In this document: positions 56,481-64,000 of the stretch, piece after piece
How the letters are laid out: every line of letters starts with the position of its first letter
Position numbering within the stretch: position 1 is the first letter of the stretch
NCBI GenBank assembly: GCA_963921195.1
Contig: OY992540.1
Coordinates: 190,015,576 to 190,079,575 of the forward strand
Reading direction: 5' to 3'
Source: Pegoplata infirma
Lineage: Eukaryota > Arthropoda > Insecta > Diptera > Anthomyiidae
DNA length: 64,000 nt
Made by a program: the position numbers and the translations under genes
Notes under the pieces: generated by a model
The model's input: only the letters and a program-made list of their open reading frames with translations
Databases searched by the model: none
What the model was told of the DNA's origin: nothing

Positions 56481-56488
56481 ATATACAC

Positions 56489-57204
56489 ACACATCTTGCT
56501 GAAAGTTGGAAAACTTAGTCGCGTGTATATAAAAATTTCCACTGCAATGCACTGTTATTGAATATACTCGCCCTCTACAACATGTAAGTTAAATGTGAAA
56601 AATGTTTTACAATTTATATTGCTAATTATAATTTTTAGTTTTGTTTATTTAAATAAACAAATTGCATTTAATAAAGAATATAATCAAATGATATGTTCCA
56701 ATTAAAATAAACGCCATTCATTTATATTCAATGACAAGTAAACTTCAGCTACAGAAATTTTGAAAACAATTTATTAGAAAAGGAAAAATCCCCTTTTAAT
56801 ATACAAGTACATACATATATTCTATGTATGAGTGTTTACATTTAAAATGCACACTCTTTTAAAATTTCAATCACTCATGCATACACTTATGCATAGTGAA
56901 TAACGGAAAATACAAGAAACTAATACAAATGCACTCACTGACTTCCGGCTTGGTTAACTTAAACACAATGACGATGTAGTAAGTAGGCTGACCGACCGGC
57001 AGTTAGGCATTAATATTGTAAAACAGAGGTTCGAAATTGGTTTATAGTCCTTTTATTACGGAATGGCGTTGGGTGATGTTGGGAACACCTTTTCCCCGCT
57101 ATAAATGTACAAAATGCATTTATTATGATATTTGCGCCAAAATGTACAAAATGAATTATTATGATGATATTTGTGTCAAAATTATGCAACTTAATCATGA
57201 GTTG
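56489..57204. other. gene-free stretch
   Basis: Less repetitive than its surroundings. 57095-57190 has two copies of AAAATGTACAAAATG. I see no ORF with known motifs, but this is one of the few stretches not clearly transposon-derived. Confidence 0.4.
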
Positions 57205-58219
57205 AGTTGAGTTAAAGGTGGGTTGTACAAGCCTAAAAGAAAGCTAGAAAAGTCGATGGCGCTCAGGCTTAAAATAGTCCATTGAACAGTGCCCTAGAAA
57301 AAGAATTTAGTATGAATGAGAGAAAGTTTAAAGAGAGTGAAAGGTGATTGCTCAGAACTGCTCAGTTGCTTTCACAAACCAAAGAAGTCTGACAAAGAAA
57401 GTCCATAGAACATGTCCATTTACAGAATGTCAGAACCCATTATCCGCAGTCTAGCCCTTGAGAACACTGGGCAACAGCAGGGCGATAAACTCGATAATAG
57501 GTGATAATGAAGCGAGGAAAGTAGCAAAGGGCACAAAGGGCACTTCACAAGGGGTAGTGATCTATCCTCTTCTGTGGAACCTTGTAATAAACGGGATCCT
57601 CGAGCCACTTAACGGAATGGGTATTAAGGTGGTTGCCTCCACTAATGACGTTTTTATCCTAATAAAAGGTAAATTTTTACCAACGATTAGCTAACTCATG
57701 GAATCAGCGCTCAAGATACTCTCAACGTGGGCAAAGGACAATGGTCTGGGAGCTAATCCCGTCAAAACCAAACTCGTCTTGTTCACAAAAAGGACTAAGA
57801 TAGTCAGATTTATTTTTCTTGTTCTGAAATCACGTTGGAACTATCTAATGAGGCGACATACCTGGGTGTGATCCTGGACTTAAAGCTTTCTTGGAAGGGA
57901 AATACAGAGTAACGGATGAAAAAGTCGTTATGTGCTTTTTCACCTGCAAAAGAACTTTTGGAAGAAGGTGGGGTCTAAAACATAATACCACTGGATGGAT
58001 GTATGGTGCGATAATTAGACCAGTACTTATCTATGGTGCCCTTGTGTGGTGGAGAGCAGTGGATAAGAAATCATATATCTGCAATCTATAGAAGCTACAT
58101 CGACTGGCGTGTGTGGGTATCACAGGTGCTATTAGATCAGCACCCTAGGCCGGCCTGGAAGTGAAACTAAACATTAGAGCGGAGTGAATTGTTCGGAGCA
58201 AAATTTTTGACAAAATCTT
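57205..58219 (+). pseudogene. decayed LOA-like LINE: RT part
   Basis: Readable in pieces across frameshifts and stops: GTSQGVVIYPLLWNLVINGI (normally GTPQGG.LSPLLWNL in this type of RT), VVASTNDVFILIKGKF in place of the catalytic ADD box, then LSTWAKDNGLGANPVKTKLV, ATYLGVILDLKLSWKG and RRWGLKHNTTGWMYGAIIRP. The catalytic ADD has become TND, so the copy is dead. It breaks off at 58219, where a fold-back element is inserted, and its RNase H part resumes at 62106. The start at 57205 is approximate. Confidence 0.75.
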
Positions 58220-58271
58220 CTAGGATATTTGGATTCTGCATAAAATTCTAAGAAAAAATGCCAAACAAACC

Positions 58272-59831
58272 ATGTCTCAGTTTTGTCTGTCTAAATGGGC
58301 AAGAGACTGTGGTCTAGGAGTTAATCCTAGTAAAACAGAGCTTGTTTTGTTTACAAGGAAAAATAAGATTCCTGCTTTTGATCCTATTTCTCTGGACGGT
58401 ACTGAAATCACCTTCTCAGATGGAGCCAAGTATCTTGGAGTATTTCTAGATAGGAAGCTGAATTTCAGGCGTAATATTGAGGAACGGGTGAGAAAAGCAA
58501 CGATTGTTTTGTATTCCTGTAAAAGGGCCATTGGAAAACGATGGGGTTTTAGCCCTCAAGTCGTTCATTGGATCTATACAGCAGTGGTGCGTCCAATTTT
58601 GCTGTATGGAATCATTGTCTGGTGGCCTGCCTTAGAAACAAAATCGAACTGTGTCTTTATCACGAAGGTACAGAGAATGGCGTCAATGTGCATCACTGGT
58701 GCTCTTCGTACTACACCTACGGCTGCATTAGAAATCCTCCTTCACCTGATACCCTTGGACATATTGGGTAGGCAGTATGCAGCTGCGTCGGCAATTCGAC
58801 TTAATAGCACGCTGCAATGGAGGAGCAGCGATTGTGGCCATAGCGCGATCTTGAAAAAGATAACAATACCACAAAATGTGGATTGTGCTCCCTCTTTGAG
58901 CCTCTTTGAGCGCCACTTTACCACTATGATACCATCCAGGGAGTCTTGGATGGGGGATACTCCGGGAAGTGGAGCTACCATAAATTTTTACACAGATGGA
59001 TCGAGGCTGCACGAACAAGTGGGCTTTGGGGTCTATTCGGGAGAGCTTGGATTGAGCCTGGCTCGTAGATTGCCAGATCATTGCAGTGTCTACCAGGCAG
59101 AGATGCTGGCAATAAAGGAAGTGGCTGACTGGTTGAGCTGCAATGTCTTGTCTACAACCGCAGTCAACATCTATACTGACAGTCAAGCCGCGGTCAAGTC
59201 CCTGGATTCAATGTTTCTGAAAACAAGATCTGCCCTTAAATGCCGCACGTCTTTAAATGAGATGGCCAAGCAGTTTAACATACGACTCATATGGGTCCCA
59301 GGGCACAGAGACATTCCAGGGAATTGCAAAGCCGATGAGCTTGCAAGACTAGGAACTACCTTACTGGTTCCAACAGAATTGGAATGTGTTGGTATGCCTC
59401 TAGAAACTTGCAAGCAAAACCTACGGCTTTGTTCTGCGACGGAGACTAATCAAAGATGGGCAAATGGATGGACGTGTGAGACAACACGACTGATTTGGCC
59501 TTCTCTTAATCAGGGGCGCACAAGTGAGCTGATATCGCTTCCAAGAGGAGAGATTTCAACGGTGGTTTCTATAATTACCGGACACTGTCTTATAGGGAAG
59601 CACGCAGAGCGGTTAAATGTGCCGTCGAATGACTTTTGCCGAAGTTGCATGGATGAAGAGGAGTTGGAAACTATCGAACACTTTATTTGCCATTGCCCGG
59701 CACTTTCTGGTCAGCGACTTGCTTCACTGGGATCTAGGGAGCTGTACGATCTTTCAGATTTGTCGGATGTCAAAATTCAACATCTAAGGAGTTTCATAAG
59801 AAGCTCAAACTGGTTTAACGACAGGGACTAG
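58272..59831 (+). CDS. 5'-truncated LINE ORF2: RT end, RNase H, CCHC finger
   Basis: 519 codons open; the real protein would begin far upstream, so the first Met is not a true start. Residues 1-130 are the end of the RT (CGLGVNPSKTELVLFTR, KYLGVFLDRKLNFR, VVRPILLYG). A complete-looking RNase H follows (about 237-365): FYTDGS, YQAEMLAI, IYTDSQAA and WVPGHRDIPGNCKADELA carry the catalytic D-E-D-D set. A C-terminal CRSCMDEEE...HFICHC finger lies at about 456-476. RNase H after RT fits the LOA/I group of dipteran LINEs; exact clade not certain. EN and the RT palm are absent. The open frame contrasts with the decayed copy around it. Confidence 0.88.
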   Translation: MSQFCLSKWARDCGLGVNPSKTELVLFTRKNKIPAFDPISLDGTEITFSDGAKYLGVFLDRKLNFRRNIEERVRKATIVLYSCKRAIGKRWGFSPQVVHWIYTAVVRPILLYGIIVWWPALETKSNCVFITKVQRMASMCITGALRTTPTAALEILLHLIPLDILGRQYAAASAIRLNSTLQWRSSDCGHSAILKKITIPQNVDCAPSLSLFERHFTTMIPSRESWMGDTPGSGATINFYTDGSRLHEQVGFGVYSGELGLSLARRLPDHCSVYQAEMLAIKEVADWLSCNVLSTTAVNIYTDSQAAVKSLDSMFLKTRSALKCRTSLNEMAKQFNIRLIWVPGHRDIPGNCKADELARLGTTLLVPTELECVGMPLETCKQNLRLCSATETNQRWANGWTCETTRLIWPSLNQGRTSELISLPRGEISTVVSIITGHCLIGKHAERLNVPSNDFCRSCMDEEELETIEHFICHCPALSGQRLASLGSRELYDLSDLSDVKIQHLRSFIRSSNWFNDRD

Positions 59832-59932
59832 TAGGGAAACCTATTACGATCCCGTGGTATCACAATGGACCTCAGAGTCTACGTGTGTTGACGTAAAACG
59901 TCAGCAGCCACTTACAACCTAACCTAACCTAA
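59832..59932 (+). terminator. LINE 3' UTR ending in (CCTAA)n
   Basis: The 3' UTR runs into ACAACCTAACCTAACCTAA at 59914-59932 rather than a poly(A) tail. Simple pentanucleotide tails are known for some LINEs with RNase H. The pentamer equals the TTAGG telomere unit of many insects, which flies have lost. Confidence 0.6.
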
Positions 59933-60321
59933 TACGCCTTTTCCATTAATCAGCACTAGAAAAAGGGTATTTTTTGACCTGGGATCTTTAGATTGTGTGC
60001 ATAGACACACTATGGAGCCATTTAGATATTCCCATTTACAGTTTTATTAAATTCCAAAATCTCGCGATTTTATTCGCGATTTTCATTTTTTAAAAATCAC
60101 AAAATATGAAAAGAAGTGTAGTTGGATGAGCGATATCTTCTTAAGTAAATATCCGATTTTTAAAATCAAAATTGAAATTAAAAGCTTAAGTCCTCTACAT
60201 TAGAAAGTTAAAAAAAAATTGTGTTATTAAAAAAATGCATTTTAAATGCAAATGCATTTTTTTAGTGCATTTTCGTCAACTTTCACCTCTTTAGATTTTT
60301 TTTAATTAACATATTATGAAA
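59933..60321. repeat. left inner arm of the fold-back
   Basis: CATTTAGATATTCCCATTTACAG, AAAATCTCGCGATTTTATTC and CTTAAGTAAATATCCG have inverse counterparts at 61600-61860. Non-coding. Confidence 0.65.
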
Positions 60322-60649
60322 GGCTGTAGGCAAAATCGCCCAAAGAAAAATGGGCCAAAAAAGAAAACGAAAATTCGCCCAAAAATTTTTCATACAAATT
60401 TGGGTCATATTTCATATGAAAAGTTACCCAAAATTTTTGGGCAAATTTTCATAGCTTTTGGGCAAAATTTCGAAATTAAAAATTGGGTGATTTTTCATTA
60501 CGAAAAATTACCCAAAAATTATATATGAAAAATTGCCCATTTTTATTTTGGTTTTATTTTTTGTCAAAATCTTAAAATGTCAAAACTGAAATATGAATGT
60601 CACAATAAATCAGTATATTATTATTTTTAAAAACAGTAAAGCATATCGT

Positions 60650-60810
60650 GTTTTTTTTATAAATTATATATTTAACTAACCAAGAATAAGCTGAAGCAAA
60701 ACCGTTCCGTTGTTGCTAACATACAAAGGCTCTGGTGGGAATCGAACCCAAAACCCCTGCTCTTAAATGTAGACTACCACGCTATATATTAATCTATCGC
60801 AGCGCAGTAG
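60650..60810 (-). repeat. tRNA-derived SINE-like sequence
   Basis: The minus strand has a B box GGTTCGATTCC (about 60738-60748) and, about 30 bases upstream, an A-box-like TAGCGTGGTAGTC, the spacing of a tRNA gene. CCACCAGAGCC follows the T arm. The cloverleaf is imperfect and AT-rich sequence follows, so this is read as a SINE or a decayed tRNA pseudogene rather than a working tRNA. Confidence 0.55.
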
Positions 60811-60852
60811 AAAATCAAAAGGAATGAATTTAAAAACAGCATGCAATTCCGA

Positions 60853-60965
60853 TTAAAGCGCCGAATGCGAAAAATTTTACCAACAAATTTTAACAAAAAA
60901 TCGCGCGATTTTTTGTTAAAATTTGTTGGTAAAATTTTTCGCCTGCGGCGCTTTGATCGATGCTA
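60853..60965. repeat. hairpin centred on TCGCGCGA
   Basis: GCGCCGAATGCGAAAAATTT is followed, through an AACAAATTTTAACAAAAAATCGCG half, by its inverse, ending CGCCTGCGGCGC. The arms are ~45 bp with one or two mismatches. Could be a small palindromic MITE. Confidence 0.65.
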
Positions 60966-61438
60966 GTTCCAATGTTTTTAATTTCGTTAAAATTTAAGTT
61001 TCACACTTAAAACTTTTACATCAATTACTTATGCATTTTACGAGCTGTATTCTCAAAACAACGATCTATAAAAATAAATAATAACCACGTAACCTACCTT
61101 AAAAGTTTTTGTCTTTGTCTTAAAGTTTTTCTGAGTAGCCGGCCGGGCATAGAAATTACCATCTCCATGCCTTAGACCCACACTCTCCGCAAAAGAAAGC
61201 TTTTCTGTGTATTATGTGTTTTGGAAAAAATGTGTTAGAAAAAATCTTTTTTTATTTTATTTTGGGCCATTTTTCATTTCTGTTTTGGGCTTTTTTTCGT
61301 TAATTTTGGGCGAAGTTTCGTATTTTTCTTTTTGGGTAATTTTTCATATTTTTTGGGCGATTTTGAATTTGGGCGATTTTTAATAAAATTTTTTGGGCGA
61401 TTTTTCTTTGGGCGATTTTGCCTACAGCCATTATGAAA

Positions 61439-62042
61439 GTATGACATTTTTACAAAAAAAATCAGTCATCATTTTAATAGGACACAAAAGTCTTCTATTT
61501 TTAATATTTTTTTTTAAATTATGCCCATATAAAAAGAAATTTTTTTTCTTTTAATTTTGTTAATAAATGATGTTAGGATTTTCAAATCGTTTATCGATGT
61601 TCTTTGAAGATCTATAACTCCTTAAGTAAACATCGGATTTTGATAATCAAAATTGAAAGCTGAAATCCTCTACTTTAAACGAAAAAGTTTTAAAAAATTG
61701 TGGCAAAAGAATTGCGTAGTTTACCACTTTTTAATTTTTTGTGGATTTTAAAAAAATTAAAATCGCGAATAAAATCACGAGTTTTTGGAATTTAATTAAA
61801 CTGTAAATGGGAATGTCTAAATGGATCCTTAGAGTATCTGGCTTCATAATAAAAAAAATCTGAAGACCCAAGTCCAGATTTTTGTTTTTTTGCGCCCTCC
61901 AGCGGCGGTTTAGGTACACCTCCTAATACAAAATAAAAGCAAAATTTATTAGTAAAACAATATATTCCAAATAATAAGCCCAGATAAAAAAGTCGTATAT
62001 CGTGCAAAACTATTTTTGAAAAATGGGGGGGTCAAAACTGAT
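61439..62042. repeat. right inner arm and outer segment of the fold-back
   Basis: Inverse partner of 59990-60290 up to about 61860. 61861-62042 (CTCCAGCGGCGGTTTAGG, GGGGGGGTCAAAACTG) has no partner left because the LINE 3' end replaced or displaced it. No gene. Confidence 0.55.
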
Positions 62043-62105
62043 TTTTGAGACATGGTTTGTTCGGCATTTTTTCTTAGAATTTTAGGCAGAATCCGAATAT
62101 GCTAG

Positions 62106-62670
62106 ACGAGAACCGACTTTATCTCACCACAGACGAACTTTGACAGAACCTTCAAAGTCCAAATACCAACTATGGAAGACTGGGCGAAATACTGTGTTAT
62201 AGAGAGAATGCGATCTCAATCTTTACGGACGGATCAAAGATGGAGATGGGTACGGGTTTGGGAGTGTACTCTGAATGCCTCTAAATAGGGGCCTCATTGA
62301 GACTCCCGGACAAGTTTAGTGTTTTCCAGACTGAGGTACTTGCAATTGATAAAGTCGCACAGATGATTATGACAAGGGACCTTTGTCCTTGCGCCATTAA
62401 CATTTTCGTGGATAGTTTCGCAGCTCTGAACGCCTGGAAATCAAACACTGTAAAATCGGAATCGTTAGGAATTGTATGCGATCCCTTCGTCGAATCAGTC
62501 AGCACACAGTCAAGCTAATCTTGGTCCCTGGACATAGTGGGGTCACTGAAAACGAATTGGCTGATAAATGTGTGAGAAAAGCCTCGGAATCGGTGGAGGA
62601 ACGTGTAGAACCTGACATCTCGGTTCCTATAGTGGAATTGATGAACGAAATTGATAAGATATCTTAGAAT
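62106..62670 (+). pseudogene. decayed LOA-like LINE: RNase H part
   Basis: In pieces: LFTDGSKMEMGTGLGVYS then a stop, RLPDKFSVFQTEVLAIDKV, INIFVDSFAALNAW in one frame, then in another LVPGHSGVTENELADKC. These are the four catalytic blocks of an RNase H, split by a stop and a frameshift. It continues the copy that breaks off at 58219. Remains of the C-terminal region reach about 62990. Confidence 0.75.
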
Positions 62671-63460
62671 AGAATAAAGGATAGGTGGATATCACTGAAT
62701 ACGTAAAGTATATCGCGAACCATGTAGCCACTGCCAAATTCTAAGAGGACAAAAAGTATTGTTACTTTTGGAAAACGGTTGGTTAGCCTATTAGTAGAAG
62801 TACCTATTAGTGAGAGTACTTACTTAGGGACTATTATATAAGTTGCGGGGAAGTGGAGGAGGAGGAGTCATTGAAGCACTTGTTTTGTGAATGTCCTGGT
62901 CTGATAGAAGCCAAAGACTATCAATTATAAAGATATCTGAAGTCGCTCAATTTCTGTTAAACCCTCTCTTGCTAACTATGCCCTTACAGAGGACGAATGA
63001 ACAAACAAACAAAAATTAAGAAAAGATTTTGCAATTTGTAATTTTTCCGACTAAATGGAGCGTCTTTTTTGCAATTAGCGGTAAAAAAAAAAAAAAATTT
63101 ATTATCGAGAAATCCAATGACTTTTTTTTGCTAAGAATTTGTTTTAAACACTTTGAAAGGTATTTCTTAAATAATATTACCATACACTGAAAAAAATAAC
63201 CTTCCTATTATTAATGAAACGGATTCATTATTATGTTTTCATTACACAAATAAAGGAATTCATAAGCTGATTGAAATTTCATGCATGTTATGAACAAATT
63301 TTATGAAACTTGTTTCATTAGACTTCATAATTTCATTACAAAATATCATAAGATTTTTTAGAACCAAATTCAACTCTGCGTTGCGAATAAGAGAGAGAAA
63401 ACAGAACAAAAACATACGACGTTTTATTACACCACGAGTGTTAAATCTAATTGTAATTTT
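62671..63460. other. LINE tail remains and AT-rich stretch
   Basis: 62671-62990 reads as decayed LINE C-terminus (a CGEVEEEESLKHLFCECPGL-like finger around 62840-62900). 63080-63185 matches 43320-43450 inverted. From 63186 a CACTGAAAAAAATAACC stretch with TTCATTA motifs may be a further MITE. Confidence 0.5.
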
Positions 63461-63461
63461 T

Positions 63462-64000
63462 ATACCCTCCAACTACAGTTTGGGGGTATACTCACTTTGT
63501 CATTCCGTGTGTAACGCATCGAAATATCGGTCTAGGACCCCATAAAGTATATATATTATTGATCAGTGATCGATTCTAAGGCATTCTAGCGATGTCCGTC
63601 CGTCCGTCCGTCTGTCCGTCCGTCCGTCTGTGGAAGACACGATACAGTCCAAAATAAAAGAGCTAGACTACTGAAATTTGGCACATATATGTCTTATGTT
63701 CATAGGCTGGTTAAGTTCGGAGATGGGCAAAATCGGACCAGGAGGAAAAAGTTCCCCCTTGACGAAGTAAACCAACCCTTGAAAAAAGATAACTTTTTAT
63801 AGTTTTTTTTTGTATTTTTGTTAAACAAATGAAACATTTTTATGCTTGAAAAAGTTCAAAGTCTTGGACTTGGACCCAGGGGATTTTAAAATTACTTTTT
63901 TTTTGGTCCGCCCCCTTTTGTGGGCGTGGGTATTAGCAAATAATTTATATAATGATGAAATTGTATATCTTTTGTACAAAAAGCATAGTAATTAAATTTG
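63462..64000 (+). repeat. mini-me-like repeat, cut by the window end
   Basis: TATACCCTCCAACTACAG, TCGAAATATCGGTCTAGG, CATAAAGTATATATATTATT, (GTCY)n at about 63596-63630, TTTGGCACATATATGTC and CCCCCTTTTGTGGGCGTGG. Very close to 23602-24325, so this subfamily is probably recent. It runs past the window. Confidence 0.75.

Larger units (their letters stand above)
60322..61429. mobile_element. MULE-like element with GCCCAAA repeats, copy 2
   Basis: Termini GGCTGTAGGCAAAATCGCCC, exactly inverted at the right, with a perfect 9-bp duplication ATTATGAAA (60313-60321 and 61430-61438). Sub-terminal TTGGGCGATTTTTC units resemble 42076-42776. Contains a tRNA-like SINE piece and a perfect-looking hairpin. 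No transposase. Confidence 0.82.
58224..62101. mobile_element. fold-back element inserted in the decayed LINE
   Basis: Outer inverted repeats of ~55 bp (ATATTTGGATTCTGC...CCATGTCTCAG at 58225-58275 and its inverse at 62043-62100) plus inner inverted arms (GATATTCCCATTTACAG near 60030 and its counterpart near 61810; AAGTAAATATCCGATTTT near 60145 and its counterpart near 61620). CTAG lies outside both ends (58220-58223 and 62102-62105). A LINE 3' end (58272-59932) and a MULE-like element (60322-61429) sit inside. Confidence 0.65.

Noticed and set aside
59914..59932. Telomeric (CCTAA)n array
   Set aside because: Only three units directly after a LINE 3' UTR; flies do not use this telomere repeat.
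60720..60800. Functional tRNA gene on the minus strand
   Set aside because: The B box is good but the acceptor and D-arm pairing are poor and the sequence lies inside a transposon; SINE-like origin is more likely.

Overview
This is an extremely AT-rich eukaryotic window with no convincing host gene, no rRNA gene and no CRISPR. It looks like intergenic or heterochromatin-like DNA of a higher dipteran, most likely a calyptrate-type fly. That is an inference from the mix of elements: a jockey-clade LINE, LOA-like LINE remains with an RNase H domain, a Ty3/gypsy element, pogo-like and Tc1/mariner-like MITEs, and repeats with TATACCCTCC borders and a (GTCY)n core that resemble the dipteran mini-me family. 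Nearly every base that can be explained is transposon DNA.

1-20,122 is one nested insertion. A TA-flanked MITE (203-20,120) was hit by a Ty3/gypsy element (269-19,620, minus strand, two identical 160-bp LTRs, 5-bp duplication AGTTG). The gypsy element was hit by a giant hAT-like fold-back element (2,249-16,631, 8-bp duplication GTGAGAAT). The arms of the fold-back are made of three tandem repeats: a terminal GGCACA block, a ~20-bp AAAAAGTACTTTTT minisatellite, and a 177-bp satellite-like monomer. In its centre sits a jockey-clade LINE with two open ORFs (6,853-10,910) and a short stretch carrying a 46-codon ORF of unknown origin. Its right end, with ~80 bp of gypsy DNA, is tandemly duplicated. 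One duplicate then received a pogo-like MITE and a Transib-like element whose termini look like RAG 23-RSS signals. The other duplicate preserves both empty sites. A further GGGGCATTCC-ended element plus a deletion removed part of the gypsy reverse transcriptase.

20,123-37,020 holds a series of fold-back elements and MITEs: hAT-like elements with 8-bp duplications, two copies of a TWACAAGG-ended fold-back, ~300-bp tandem repeats, and mini-me-like repeats.

37,023-45,840 is a second nest. A CCCAGCAAAAA-ended MITE contains a hAT-like element (37,138-45,459). That element contains another hAT (38,336-40,559, itself holding a near-perfect CACTA-like palindrome), a CACTGTG-ended fold-back, a MULE-like element with 9-bp duplications, and MITEs.

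45,841-57,200 holds a hAT (46,727-49,633) with a second hAT inside it, palindromic GAGACATTTTTCC arrays, a mini-me-like repeat split by the intact relative of the GGGGCATTCC element, and a hAT-like fold-back (53,780-56,480) with a minisatellite core.

57,205-62,990 is a decayed LOA-like LINE split by a fold-back element. The fold-back carries a better preserved 3' end of a related LINE (519-codon open frame: end of RT, RNase H, CCHC finger) and a second MULE-like element with a tRNA-derived SINE-like piece. A mini-me-like repeat closes the window.

How the parts relate: the only apparently complete mobilisation genes are those of the jockey LINE. The DNA elements carry no transposase (at most a pogo tail) and would depend on enzymes supplied elsewhere. 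Target-site duplications give an insertion order. Many elements are long inverted repeats that could form hairpin RNA if transcribed.
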